A DNA stretch of 64,000 nucleotides from Cliona cf. orientalis (GCA_963930775.1 OZ005695.1:6510001-6574000), one strand, 5' to 3'. Counted from the first letter of the stretch, positions 46,741-59,793 are shown. Translations and numbers: made by a program. The notes: generated by a model from the sequence alone, not told the origin.

Positions 46741-49700
46741 CTATTCACCAAATAAACGATGTTTTAATTCGACTTTAAGTTTTGCTGGAAGGGGAAGAGA
46801 GTCAATATCACTAGTACTCTTCAGCCAATTTGATAACTTTTCCAGGCACAGATTTTGAAGGTTGATATCTGTAGCAAAAACCAGCAATAATATTTATTCA
46901 GTTATTCAGTACCTGTACACATATACACATGAATGACACAGTACAGCACTAATTTTATTGCTATAGACTAGTGCTATATTATAATTAGTGTTCCAATGCA
47001 TACATTATCAATAGGCAAGCATCGAGACTTTCTGTTTACACATTCTCCATTCCTCGTATTACGTATACATTATAAGCAGAGGGCCGGGGCGAGCGCCCCT
47101 GCTAAACCTGATCATGATCACCCACAAAACGGATGATAGTTGTATAAGCATAAAAACAAAATTGAAGGATGTAGTAGCATGAACATGTATACGAGCGTCA
47201 CAAACAGTGCCCTCTTGTTGGATACCAGTTTTGGTTTCGCATTCTGTAGCCATGCCTATCAATACGATGCAAACAGGCCATGCACTGCACACAACTAACT
47301 GGTTAAAAGAAGAAACAATGTAGCTAAAAGGCTACCAATTCTCCCTTCACTCCTACAGCTGTGTGCACATGGCTCACCTTTGAGATACAATTTCTGAACT
47401 ACTTCCAGTGCTCTGAGTTCTCCTATCTGCCATAGGGCAAGAGCAACAGTGCTCCAAGAGGGAGACGGGTTATCAGTAAGGAAGATGGTTGAGTACACTC
47501 TGGGAAGTTGTCTCCTGTCATACTGATTCTTGAGTTCATCTTGCTTGGAACCTGGAATCTGAAGGTAATCACCAGCACCACCATAATCATCCAGGTGCTG
47601 AACACCGTCGAGGACACTGGACAGAGTATCTAATGTCAATGATGGCTCTGTATGCATGACATTGTGCATGTACATACAATCATGTATATGTGTGTATGTA
47701 TGTATGTGTAAGGAGATGAGGTCAGTGTGAACGTCAGTGTAATCAACAAGATTAATGCATTGCTACACATAGGTGTAGGAAGATATTGAAGGTTGGGGGG
47801 GGGGGCTGAATATCCAATTGCGAGCGAAGTGCGTGCAAAATTTTTACAACCACGCCCACTTTGTGTCAAACCACGCCCATTTTTTCACGATCGAGGCTGC
47901 TATCACAAGTTTTTCGGTGAAAAAATAAACTGTAGCTAAGTCAAGTGGAATAGATTTGGCAGCTATTGAAGCACATTTACTCATAATCAGGCCTGGTAAA
48001 TGTTTAGAAATCTGTGTTGCAACAATACTGGGCTGGAGAACAAAGGAGGGCTCTGCCCCCTTCCTAGAATATTGGGGGGGGGGGGGGGGGTGGGGGGCTA
48101 CAGCCCCCCCAGCCCCCCCCCCCCCCCCCCCCCCCCGGTTCCTACGCCTATGCTACATACATGCATAGGCGTAGAAAGATGCTACAGATTGTGGGGGCAG
48201 AATATAGGGTTGCGTGCATAGCGCGCAAATTTTTTGAGCACACCCACATTACTTTCTAACCACACCCATTGTTTTGCACCATCAGGGCTGTAGCTTGCAC
48301 CTAGGGGAGGCAGGCAAGTGTTTCTGACTGATATTCAGTGAGGAGTAAGCAGTATACAAGATAAGCAGAGCATACCTTATAGCGTACATTTGTTCATGAA
48401 TTTCATGTGGTGAACCAATTGCCAGGGCTAATACAACAAATACTGGATGGCTCTGGTTGTGGGGGCAACCCCCACTACTTGCAGCTTGTGGGGGCAAGTG
48501 CCCCCACTGCCCCCCCCCTCCCCCCGTTTCCTATGCCTATGCATGTTACATCACTGCAGGTATGAATTTGCTGTGTAATGTTCACACAATCATAAGCATC
48601 CTCTACATTCCAATACATACACATGCCACACCTACATATACCTGGAGCCCTCTGAATATAGGCTTTGGCTGTAGTTAGAGCATTCTCTTTTTCCTGGAGG
48701 TGCAGTTCTCCTCCTAGATACCCCCAGCCCCATAAGGCACAGGGAGAAGACTTCAGATAATAATGGAGACATTCGTTTCGCTGCTGCTCTTCATCTTTGC
48801 TGTGTTTACTGATCTTCTGCCACACACTGGGTGGTATATTAAGGCAGATCATCAGGTCATTCGTGACCACATTGTTTAGTACAGTGGACAGGTTGCTGTG
48901 AGTGAGTGTAATATCTGTGAGGGGAATGTGGACACATTAAAGAGTGCTCTATAGATGGTATACCCCTATAATTAGGACCTGGGATTAATGATCTTCTCAG
49001 TGATATGGCTTCCTATCAGCTAATGTGTGCATATCGTATAGCGTTCCAGGCAAGTGCCCACTGACTCAAGTACGGAACAAGCATCCATGTACCCAAGAGG
49101 CCACTATAGAACAAACATATGGAATTTTAATAGCGCCCATGGACACTTACCCAGGACACTACGATATTAAATAAAAACCCTTCACTGCATTCAAAGTTGA
49201 TGGCCAAGCACTAGTCAACTACCATAAAGTCTGGTTAATAAGCGCATGTGCTTATCACTCTCGGTGGTAAGGAAACATGTGCCTATTAGACGATGTGCGC
49301 TTAATAGATAGTGAGATTTTGGCCCCGCCTACTGCCAGCACATTCGAGCACTCAATCATAAAGCTAGCAAGTTATGAATACAGCGATTCTTGGAATAAGC
49401 TCTATAATAGTTCGTGGGAGTATGATCAGAAGCCATCGCTGGAAGAAAATCGTGGAAAAATAGCTGACTTCTTTGGCGAGACTCGCTTCAAAGTCAAGGT
49501 CAAGAGTCTGAATCCGTCTCAGTGGAACATCGCAGTGTTGAGTATAGTCGATCTCGTGCAGCTGGCTATCCGAAAATAGGTTGGTAGATTAGTTCTAGCC
49601 ATGTAGAGCATGGAACACTCTTGAACGAACAGTGAATACCACTGCCATTTTTATTGGGCGCATGCGCTTATTAGACAATGCTTAACAACAGGAAGGAAGC

Positions 49701-52700
49701 ATGCGCTTATTAAAAATATGCGCTTAATAAGCGTGTGCGCTTTTTAACCAGACTTTACGGTATTATATTATATATATATACATATGATATACAGAGCTTC
49801 GGTTGGACATTGGACATTTTCCGTGCATATTGCCCAAATGTCCGAGCATAGCAGCCTTTGTGTGGACATAATGTCCAGATATAGCCTAGAGCAATGCAGG
49901 GGTTATTCCGGGGGGGGGGGGGGGGGGGGGGGGGGATGGTGGATAGGGTGGCTAGCCATCCCCCTTCACCAATTCTTATATAGTATAGGAGAAGTTCACC
50001 ATTATTAACCAGCCACCCCCTTTGCACCAGTGTGATTTACTATGGGTAGCCACCCCGTCAGCCACCTTCCACGCAAATTTTCTGGATCAGCGCCTGCATT
50101 AGCTCAGCATTGTGGTTGCCTACAGCCACAATTGACTGTTCATAGTGCATATGGGGAATAACAATTTACATGCTACCTGTCAAACCACAGTCATGTTTGG
50201 TGGTCTGTGGAATCTGCCAAGTCTGCAGATAGTACTACGTAGTACAAACCGAAATGTAGCTTCAGCTCATGGTAGCTATGGCAGAACAGAATGTCTACAA
50301 AATTTGAAAATATCTAATAGTTAGTTAAGCCAGTGCGAGCCCGAGTGCTATACAGTGAACTAGCTATCAAGAGGCTAGCGGTGTGTGCAGCACTAGGATA
50401 ATTGAGATAGGATCCGGAGCGGCAACGTACCGTTCCTCGGGCGCAGCTCCTCAGCAGTCAGAATAACAGCCAGCTAATCGAGGGCGGCTTTTAATAATTT
50501 GGAGCGACACCTTGGTGATATTGACACAAAAGACTCGATTTTCATGATTGATTTTAAAATGTTTGAGATAGATGATCGATAAAATTAAGCAGCAGGACCA
50601 AGATGAGGACGTTTTCTGCCATGTTTTTGCCTCCAACTAACGATCTTGCGATCATGGCCACGCCCACTTAATTGTGTTCGCGCATGCGTGCGGCTACTTT
50701 TCGAGGGCGGCTACTAATCGGGGTGCGGCTTCTATTCGACTGTATAGCTATAATAATATTCAAAAAGCAAGCGTAGGAATGTATAGTGGATGGGATTATC
50801 CCTACAAATCTTGTTTGTGTACTTTTGATCCTACTTCATCCTTTTTTATACTTGTTTTTTTTTTATTGCTCTCAGTGTAGTTCATTAAATTATGTTATCT
50901 TACATGGTTTGCTCATTCAACTCTCAGTGTACTTCATTAATCTGTGGTAGAATATGGGAGGTGCCAAAATTCGCACGTGCGCTGAAAAGCCGTAGCCACG
51001 CCCCTCGCATTCCTATGCCTAGGCAGAACTAGAAGCTGACTAAACAGCGATGAAACTTCCGTTTAGTGGAAATTAAGTTTCGTTGGTAGTAGCTACTAGC
51101 CTCGTCCCCAGTCTCCCTCATGTTCTCAATGTTGCACGCAGAGAAAGGAGGGAGCCTGGTAAAATTTATCACGTGCGTGACGTAGGGGTAGAAGCAACTT
51201 GGAGCGCGGCGCGCGCAAATCATGACTCAGCACTTTTGATGGAGCCATGAACGCGTTAACGATCGACAATCTGAGCGTATCAGCGATCGCTTTTATGACT
51301 AGATCACCTGGGACCATCATTCGCTAAACGTATGACTCACCTTTGAGTGACGAATCGCTCTGGAAACTCGAGAACAATCATCGTTCAGAAAGTGCTGAGT
51401 CATGATTTGCGCGCGCCGCGCTCCAAGTTGCTTCTACCCCTACGTCACGCACGTGATAAATTTTACCAGGCTCCCTCCTTTCTCTGCGTGCAACATTGAG
51501 AACACGAGGGAGACTGGGGACGAGGCTAAGTAGCTACCATTTATCGACTATCTTTGTCACTGAGGTACTGAGCTGGATGACTGCTGAGGGGCCGCTCCTC
51601 GAACCTCCGTGTTCATGATCGATTCAGCACGCGCAGCACTTAGTAGTCTAGTGCTGCGCTCTGTAGCCTAGCCACCAGCGCTGTAGCCTGAGCTTAGCTA
51701 CGCGCACTGATCTTTATGGGGGGTGGATAGTGTCAAAAGTACAGTCAGTGTTTTGGAGGAGGGTGACTTCTCTGAGGAGGGGGGTGGTTTCAACTGGAGG
51801 GGGTACTTTTCTGTTGGAGGATACCAGTTTTTGTGGAGGAGTGCGTTTTGATCTCGAGGAGGGGGTCTAGCGCATCCGGAGTAGGGGGTCATACTTCGCT
51901 GGGGAGGGGTGCATTTGATCTCGAGGAGGGGGTCTACATCACCTGGAGTAGGGGGGGGGGTCACACACTTTTGCTGGAGGATCAAGGAGGGGTGTGTTTT
52001 GATCTCAAGGAGGGCTCTAGTTCATCTGAAGTAGGGGGTGATACTCTGGTTGGACGAGGATGCATTTGATATCGAGGAGCCGACTACCGAACAAAATATT
52101 GTGGGTGTGGCACATTTTTACGCATGCGCAAATCTGTTAACATTATTTTAGTCTTCGCGCTATGTGCTGGTACCATGATGGTGCGGAACGTGTTCTGGGA
52201 AGCAAGTCGCTTGGAAATGAGTTGTTTTGGACTACTATAAATGTGCTGGTGGTGTCTCCTGTCGTACAAAGGTTCAATAATTGTATGTGCTACGAACAAA
52301 TTATCAAATATCTGCGCTTCATTGAATAAATGTAGCACCTTTGTACAAGAGACACCAGTAGTACGTCTACAGCAGTCCAGAATCACGCCACTAGCTTCCC
52401 AGCCTATATCTATAGCCACGGCCAAATTCAAAGCACGCAGGCCATGCCACATGACGCGAAGATTTTTATGCGCATGCGCGAAATGTGCCACACCCACATA
52501 ATTATAATAGACACAAACGGCATCTATCGGCAACTGCTAGCTCCATTCCATTGCTTCAAATATGCCCCTCCTCCAGTGGAGGTAGCAGACCCCTCGAGAT
52601 CAAAATGTACCCCTTGTCCAGCGAAAGTATGATCCCCTCCTCGCGATCAAAATGCACCCCTCCTCCAGCGAACTATGACCCCTACTCCAGATGAGCTAGA

Positions 52701-55700
52701 CCCCCTCCTCGAGATCAAAACGCACCCCTCCTCCAGCGAACTATGACCCCTACTCCAGATGAGCTAGACCCCCTCCTCGAGATCAAAACGCACCCCTCCT
52801 CCACAAATAGTGGTATCCTCCAACTGAAAAGCACCCCCTCCAGTTGAAACCACCCCCCTCCTCAGTGAAGTCACCCTCCTCCAAAACAGTGACTATACTT
52901 TTGACACTATCCACCCCCCATAGATCTTAGCTAGCTAGTAGTCTCGCGCAGCCAGACTCTTTACATCTCGGGAGGGGGAGGGAGAGAGTCTGCTAAAGTG
53001 CTATACATCGAATTGTCCCAGCGCCTCGTATGAGGCGCGACCAATCAGATTGCATCTTTATGGTATTACATAGTTTGCGGTGGCGTATCCGACCGTGAAC
53101 GGACGAGATACTATTGCGCACGCGTGTTTATTTTCCGTTCACAATCGGATACGCCACCGCAAACTAAAGATGCCATCTGATTGGTCGCGCCTTATACGAG
53201 GCGCTGGGACAACTCGATGTATAGCACTTTACCAGACTCTCTCCCTCCCCCTCCCGAGGTATAAGAGTCTGGCTGCGCGAGACTAGCTAGCTAGTGCCTG
53301 GCTGGCCTGTAAAGCTCTAGTTAGCCCAGGCGCACACAGCTGACTTCAGTCACATGACTTTACTATGGCAACACCATATGAGCATGCGCATTACGTGACA
53401 AAATGGCGAATCAGACAAACCATACTTTATAATACGAAACAATTACAGTAGAACCCCGCTTAACGGACACCCCTCAACGGCGGACACCTGCGATATAACG
53501 GACAATTCTGAATGTCCGGATTGTATTTCCATAGACTACAATATATTCAAACCCCCTCAATAGCAGACACCCCGCTATTCCGTATAATGGATACTTATTT
53601 TGGTCCCGTTCGAGCCTGCGCAGTAGTGAACAACCTCGCATAACGGACAGTTGGACCACACCCACCATTAGCTATTATCGGTCAGATTCAGCGACCAGTA
53701 ACTACAGTAAAGCCTAAATATGTCTCAAACCGCTTAGGAGCTGTCAATTGACAAATCTTTCATCAATGCGGTCTTTTTCGTCGTCCACAGTAGTGCTTTA
53801 TCATAGCTGGCAGCGATTGTAGGGGGTGTGGTCAACCACTAACCCCTGAGCTAAGGACTCCTCGCTACAATGGATAAAACTTTTGGTCCCAATGGTGTCC
53901 GCTTTAGAGGGGTTCCACTGTACCACATCCCTAGTAGTTTCATTGTATATTATGGTAAAGGGTCACTTTGTATGTAAGTAGCATCCTTAAGTTATGCAAT
54001 GTTACATAATCGTCAAATGATTTAAATGAAAACAGATGACAAACTTTAAACTATTTCTAGAGTCACTTTCCATATTCACCTGTAGCTATCTGTGCCAAAT
54101 TTCACAATTTAATATCCTTACGATTCGATACCTTTACTGTTTCAGATAAGTAAATTGCTACTAGGGATGTAATATGATTACAGTTCCCCGTGCTCTATAT
54201 ATACAATCTATGGACACACCCACTTGCAAAACACGCTGTACACACCCACGATTAAATCGCTGTCCTGATAACATAAACCATAGACGTGCGCTATACAATA
54301 TGATTTATACTCCAATCAAGGTGAGTGATCAAGACAGTCTTGAGTTAGCAGTCTACACTAAGACCTCCCGTTTAATGGCAAAACGGAAATGATGTTTTGC
54401 TGCGTATGATTACGCACGCGCGCGTACGTATTACGCGGGTATACGCAATAATATCGTGTACGTCCGCATATCTATCCGTGTACCGCGCCCTACCCAGGAC
54501 AGAATGAATTTTTCTCGTTTTCGAAGGCTCGTTTCTCGAAGCGCCTCGAGCGGTTCTGTTCCACGCTACTGCTATACACTACCACTATGGTATAGACATC
54601 GAGGATGCCTCGTTTTTGGTTCTGGAATGAGAGTTACTGATTTGCCCCCAATTCAAAGTTCCATTCAGCCAGAAAAGATCGAAAAATGGACGAGCGAGTT
54701 GAAGTATCACGAAGAAAGTACTCAAGACGAAGAGTTGGTAGCTATAACCTAGCTAATTTAGTAGCTAAAGTTTAGTATTTTCTTTGGTTGACAGTCTAGT
54801 TAACTACTACTAAGAAAATAGAACAGACTAAAGTGATAAATTATTTTCGATCTTCAAAGAGCGCTCGTGGTGGCAGAGTGGTCCTGGAAGACTCAGGATT
54901 CAGCGGAATAACTGCTCTGGTACTTACCTACTTGTGGACCAAGTCCCCTAGCGCTGGTTTGATAGTTACTGATTTGCCCCCAATTCAAAGATGCCCTCAG
55001 CCATACGCAGCCGAAATCTCTGCCATCTCTACATCGGTCATCTCGGCACGCTTAGTCTTGTTCTTGGTATCAATGTGAAGCTCAGCTCTTCCTCTTTTCA
55101 ATGGTACTTGATATAGAACGATAGCTATCTCACACTAGAAGATACAGTTGTACATAGACATGCACTATTTTTGACCCCACATGCATGGCATGCATATCAT
55201 TAACCCCCATAGGCGCCATGCAAACCGCGCGTTGACATTAAAATGTATTGTACGTATATGGACTTCCGGTGGTCTTAGTGTAGACTGTAGCCCTGGAAAA
55301 CAAAAATGCACTTTTATTATATCCTAATTAATTATTATATTATCCTAATTATCCGGGGGAATAGAATGTACCGTGACACCGGTAGCGCATTGCACTGAAG
55401 GTTTTGCACAATTATAGCGCTTCATTTTGTTCAGTGAAAATTTCCATAGGATATTATTGTATGGAGTTACTAGCACAAGCTTACATGTATTCTAAGCAAT
55501 CACAGTTACTAGCTAGTAGTCCCTATCCATACGTATACATGTACATGGATAATGTTGTATCAAGCATTTTATGAAAAAGAACATACCAGTCAGCTCCTCA
55601 GCATAGTGACGTATCCTATCTGCAATATCACTGTAATGGCCATGGCCATAATCAGTCCACCAATCCAGTTGGAGTATGAGTTTCCTCCAACTGGCGAGTG

Positions 55701-57565
55701 GATCTCGTAGCAGCCAATACTGGAGTACTGCTGCTTCTTGTTCATCAGTAGAGTGGTGAGCAGACCGGAGTTCAGCAAGCTGTACATCAGGGATGCCAAG
55801 TATGGTTTGAGGATTTATGAAATCCTGAACTTCAAACAAGTCCACTCCTCTCAGCTCCTGTACTATGTTGTTGACAGTGAGGGCTATATAGCATTGGAGG
55901 AAGAAAAGAAACATACATGTAACATGTACGTCATCAATCAGATATAAAAATTAATGATTGCCTGTATACAGGTACACACATTATATTTAATCAGTGTAAT
56001 TTATTCACAAGTATAAAAGCAATTGAATAAAATTGAAAGATGAAGTAGGGATGGCAGGGTCAAAAAGGATAATCACATTCACTATACATCCCTACACTTG
56101 CTTTTCTCGATTATCATGCGATGTTGATTTGTTTGTGCTATCCTTCAGTGAGTGTTCTTGACTTGCATGTGGGAGAAAACATCCCCTATGGCTCAGGATT
56201 CAGTCGCATTACTTTTGCATCAGATACTCAAAAAGCAAGCATCTGAGTGATGCAAGAAACTAAAACTGTGTGTTCTGTATCAAAATTAATAGCTACTCCA
56301 TCAAACCTGCCATACCAATCATTCTCCTCTCCAGTTTTGCACACTGCCAGTCAGTAGCTAACTATTCGTAGTAAGAGTTTATTTTTATTATCAAGACCAA
56401 CCTGTTGCACTCAGTCATATGATTGCATACTCTTCTTTCGTCTCTCTGGAATAAGTTTCCTGAGTCTGTACTAAGTGCTCCTTCCTTTAAGTGTCTCTTA
56501 AGTCACTATAATATCTCATGTATCATAAGGGCTCATACAATCATGTATTAGCTTTGTAGCTACTTAGGTATGTGTCCTTGCATTATGCAGAAATAGCTAA
56601 TATTTGTTTGTAGCCATTTCTTGTATATAATATTACAATGGCTACAAACATAAAAGTGGAGTCGGATGATGGCCAGATATCATTTATTCTAGCATGTAAC
56701 CACAACCCTAGAGCTTGCATGATAATAATTGTGCTACAAAATTAGCTAATGGATAGCTACCATGCAGATTGAGTCATGTGCTGTCCCAGGCCCGCAAGTG
56801 TACTACTGTAACACAGGGGATCCCCATTTTTATAAGAGGGTCCCCAAAATCCTGTAAATATGGGGACCCAGAATAATGTTATGAAAATAGGGACCCGGGG
56901 TCCCCAATTTGGAGGTCCCTATTTTCATGTGATACCGAACTACCTTGTTTAGGCACAGATGGCAGAGTGCTGATGATTAATTAGAGAGAGTTACATGTAA
57001 CTTACTACACGAAATATCCCTCCAGCAATATGTTATTTAAAACAATGAAATTAATTAAGACACACCCATTTTCAGTGGATTACGATCATGATTATGGTCA
57101 AGGAAATGGACCACAAACAAAATTAATGTGATGTGCAATTAGATTCTGAAATTCAATGGTCTGGCCTTAATTCTATGAAACATGTGTTGATCAATAATAT
57201 TGTATATACGATACAATTAGCTATTGATCAACTTGATGTGATTTATAATTCATAAGTTATTATGAGACTGATTTCCACTCACCTAGTTTACATCCTTTAA
57301 TTATTTCTCCCTCAATTCTACTCCTCTCTTGTCTCGATAAACTGCTAAGGTAGCTCAAGTCAGAGTAGGAAATGCTATCAGATTCTGTATTTTTCCTTCT
57401 CCTTCCACTTCCTTGGGCCCCCTGGGGGCTGGCCCAGGGTGTAGAGGTTGCCCCCTCACTCTCAGAGTCAGACTGTTCCTCTTCTATTTCTGATTCATCA
57501 CTGTAAGTGTCTTGTGCACTGGATGTGTCAATACCACAACTCACATCTCGCTGCTCCATGGCCAT
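46741..57565 (-). CDS. Protein with three Death-like domains, five exons
   Basis: Exons: 57283-57565, 55587-55883, 48642-48914, 47378-47647 and 46741-46868. All joins are phase 1 with GT/AG, giving 416 residues. Exon 1 is an acidic, serine-rich leader (SDESEIEEEQSDSESEG) followed by a basic stretch. Exons 2, 3 and 4 each encode one helical module with the Death-domain signature seen in sponge genes. Exon 2 has LGIPDVQLAEL, LQYWLLRDPLASWRKLIL and IADRIRHYAEEL; exon 3 has LNIPPSVWQKI, and exon 4 has YLQIPGSKQDEL and SWSTVALALW. The last exon is a short helical tail ending HRLFGE. Death domains pair with one another in apoptosis and innate signalling, so a cytosolic adaptor is likely. One domain per phase-1 exon suggests growth by exon duplication. 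Introns 1 and 2 (1.4 and 6.7 kb) are full of repeats. Confidence 0.82.
48078..48136. repeat. Poly-G / poly-C inverted tracts
   Basis: A long G run interrupted by one T is followed, after a few bases, by a C run of over 20. On either strand this could form a G-quadruplex or a GC hairpin. It lies in intron 3 of the Death-domain gene. Confidence 0.85.
49035..49175. mobile_element. MITE with CCAGG.AAGTGCCCA ends
   Basis: Left CGTATAGCGTTCCAGGCAAG, right CTTACCCAGGACACTACGAT. Family shared with 11761-11931. Confidence 0.6.
49220..49762. mobile_element. MITE with TACCATAAAGTCTGGTTAA ends
   Basis: Inverted ends TACCATAAAGTCTGGTTAAT and the inverse of TACCGTAAAGTCTGGTTAAA. Both ends repeat the word TAAGCGCATG. 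The interior has a 100-codon plus-strand open frame (49277-49579) without a recognised domain. Confidence 0.75.
49909..49934. repeat. Poly-G tract
   Basis: An uninterrupted run of about 26 G in intron 2 of the Death-domain gene. Another of about 28 G lies at 61036-61063. Confidence 0.9.
51090..51536. mobile_element. MITE with about 150-bp inverted ends
   Basis: The left arm has TAGCTACTAGCCTCGTCCCC...TCATGACTCAGCACTTT, and the right arm (about 51385-51536) is its near-identical inverse. The centre of about 145 bp is unrelated. Confidence 0.85.
51709..52926. mobile_element. Element with about 370-bp minisatellite-built inverted ends
   Basis: Each end is an array of units such as GATCTCGAGGAGGGGGTCTA and GGAGTAGGGGGTCAT, inverse on the right (about 52555-52926). 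An inner inverted pair, GTGTGGCACATTTTTACGC, brackets about 400 bp with a 149-codon minus-strand open frame (52084-52533) that I do not recognise. Same architecture as 4431-5925 with unrelated sequence. Confidence 0.7.
52931..53293. mobile_element. MITE with about 150-bp AGTCTCG inverted ends
   Basis: CTAGCTAGTAGTCTCGCGCA at the left and its inverse at the right; arms contain GAGGCGCGACCAATCAGAT and GCGGTGGCGTATCCGA. It directly follows the element at 51709-52926. Confidence 0.85.
53446..53920. mobile_element. Pogo/Tigger-like MITE with TA target site, copy 2
   Basis: CAGTAGAACCCCGCTTAACG and GAGGGGTTCCACTG ends flanked by TA. The interior has CGGACACC words. Related to 24300-24757. Confidence 0.75.
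54345..55295. repeat. Region bracketed by CAGTCTACACTAAGACC inverted repeats
   Basis: A 17-bp inverted pair about 0.9 kb apart. Inside, TTACTGATTTGCCCCCAATT occurs twice in direct orientation (near 54635 and 54967). It may be a transposon; no transposase visible. Confidence 0.4.
56037..56190. mobile_element. MITE with GATGAAGTAGGGATG end, partial
   Basis: Left end and part of the interior of the family at 14531-14862 (CTTGCATGTGGGAGAAA also shared). Confidence 0.6.
56879..56927. repeat. Hairpin ATGAAAATAGGGACC / inverse
   Basis: A 15-bp perfect stem with a loop of about 18 nt, in a stretch rich in GGGGTCCC words. In intron 1 of the Death-domain gene. Confidence 0.7.
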
Positions 57566-58930
57566 CTCAATGATATAGATGCTTCTAGCTAATTAGCTAC
57601 TCTAGGTACAATACTAGTCTATGTAGCTATATTAATTATCTTATCGTTTCTAGTGTTCTTCCTTTCAGTGGGGCTGGACGTCAACTACGTGATGGCCTCG
57701 AGACGCAAAAGCCTCGAGGATACAGTCACTAGATGTTGCAACTCGTTTTGGGTGGGTGGGGCTGGTACGTACCGTTGATCGGGTTTTGAATGCGAGATTC
57801 TTTTGAGTGCAACTTGCGAGTTTCTTTTTTTTTTTTTTTACAAAACACAATCAAAAGAATACGCAATGAATAATATATAGTACACGTGACCACAACCTTT
57901 TGCTCGAGCGCGTGCTCGCGATCGCAAACATGCACGCGTTCTCGACCTCACGCGTGTTCAGCTATCGATCATCGAGAATGAGATTTCCTCGATTCTTCAA
58001 GCTGTCAACCTGCCAATGTCCAGTCAAACGAAACCCACTATCGCTCGAGTAGTATAATATTACGCTGTGCCGGTACCGGCACCGCAATTTAAGCGTTATA
58101 GTGCCGGTAAGTCCATACAAAATACTGTACTCTTATGTAGCCCTAGTCCCCGCCCCCTCCTGCATATGGCAATATAAATTTGTACATAAATTTGCCGGCA
58201 CTCTAGACACTGCGATAATTGGGGCGAGCCTGAGCGAGCCCCACATAAACGGTACAGCTATGCGCGAATTGTATATATATATGGTACGTCGGTCACGCGA
58301 AATATATACTCATCATGGCTCTATGGGCATAAGCGCGAAATATTCTATTGCGCATTCTCATGCCTGGGCTACGGGCCGTATATACGCCGTTCTAATTTAG
58401 CGACTTCCAAAGTTTACACTCGTGCCTGCATGATCAAGTAAGCTAGCTACCATCGGCATCAAGTTATACCGTACCCCGCCGGGCTCCAAAGGAGGAGAGA
58501 GCGAGACAGACTGAGCTCGTCGTCAGCTCAACACCGCAAGGACAAGCCAAGAACGCGATACTGAAAGATAGACGTGCTGCTAACCGTTGACTCTGATAAT
58601 AGAGGCAGCTAAAATTTCTTGCCAGAGTCGACTGTTGGCAGACACTATGTGGAGGGAACTATAATACAGCTGTATACTATGTCCTACACGGCGCTATGAG
58701 ACTGTCTGTCGTTGTCTGCTTGGATATGTGTCAGTGGTCTTAATGATCTATTGTGCTATGGCTTTGTTAAGCTTTCGAGTCTCTGCTACTGACAGAGGCT
58801 CAGCTCAGGCTCGCCCGAAACAGGCCATGCATGACACTAGTATTAAGGTTCCCGTTTAATAGATATATACAGGTCGAATGCCGCAAGGTCAAAGGTCAGT
58901 AGGTCCTTGCGCTTACTAGTGCGCATGTGT
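57566..58930. other. Upstream region of the Death-domain gene, no gene seen
   Basis: The likely promoter lies at 57566-57960. It has a poly-T run near 57825-57839 and CG-rich patches (GCTCGAGCGCGTGCTCGCG). No TATA box can be assigned. Nothing coding up to 58930. Confidence 0.4.
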
Positions 58931-58936
58931 AGTTTA

Positions 58937-58999
58937 GCGAGCTAGCCCCGCCTCTCCTTCGAGCGTACAAGAGGAGGGGAGAGGCTAGCTCGCTAGTGC
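58937..58999. repeat. Hairpin AGCGAGCTAGCCCCGCCTCT / inverse
   Basis: Two arms of about 22 bp with few mismatches around a CGAGCGTACAAG centre. Confidence 0.7.
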
Positions 59000-59082
59000 G
59001 GTGCATGCACGTGCGTATGTCTAAGTCTGGGTGCCAGCCCCTTCACAAGATATTTAATTGTACATCTTCACATTAATAATAG

Positions 59083-59134
59083 GTGAACTTAACAGCTGTC
59101 CTGGTAACTACCAGGACAGCTGCTTCACCTATAA
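59083..59134. repeat. Hairpin CAGCTGTCCTGGTA / inverse
   Basis: A perfect 14-bp stem with ACT loop, extended by ATAGGTGAA/TTCACCTAT arms. Confidence 0.75.
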
Positions 59135-59793
59135 TTCGGGGCGAGCCTGAGCGAGCCCAGAATAAACACGAGAGACAGGAAGCGGTTTTATATGTATACA
59201 TTATATATATATATTTATAATTATTATATTATTATATATAGTATGAAAACTTGACCGCATGCCCAGTAGCTCCGGGTTCATAATTATGGTAAAAGGTCGT
59301 CAATCATAGATTTTCATCATACATTACACTATAATTACCTCATAACCACAGAAAAGTAAATTGTTACTGGGCATGTAATGAAAAACTTAGCAGAGTATAT
59401 ACCTCATGCATGAAAGTATTACACCAAAGGACACATTGACAAACTGCGCATGCTCCGTATACGCGTATAATGGGGCGCGCGGCTTGAGCCGGTTGATCCG
59501 GACGTGACCTCCACCTGCCATGTGCTCGACTGAATAGGGAAATCCCGGGCCCCAGAGAGCGAGCTCGCTAAAGAAAGCGAACTGAGAGAATCGCCATATA
59601 GCTATCATCGATAGTCCACGATCTTCTCTACGCTAGGTTCGAATTCTGGGTCCCAATACCCTGTCATGTGAGCTAAACATTTTGAAGCAGTCTTCACCCC
59701 AATTTCATCATAGGTTTCATCATCATTTCATCATAATTACCTCATCGATCGGCCGAATCGATTTGTTGATTGGGACTCTGGACGTAACGTAAT

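Noticed and set aside
47956-48221. Proline/glycine-rich open frames
   Set aside because: They translate the poly-G/poly-C tract and nothing else.
49277-49579. 100-codon plus-strand open frame inside a MITE
   Set aside because: No start context or domain; the element is otherwise non-coding. Kept only as a remark.
52084-52533. 149-codon minus-strand open frame inside the minisatellite-ended element
   Set aside because: No domain recognised and it runs into the inner inverted repeats; not supported as a gene.
54456-54752. 98-codon plus-strand open frame
   Set aside because: Basic N-terminal part looks mitochondrial-like, but the phrase after it is a local direct repeat (again near 54967) and no splice structure could be fixed.
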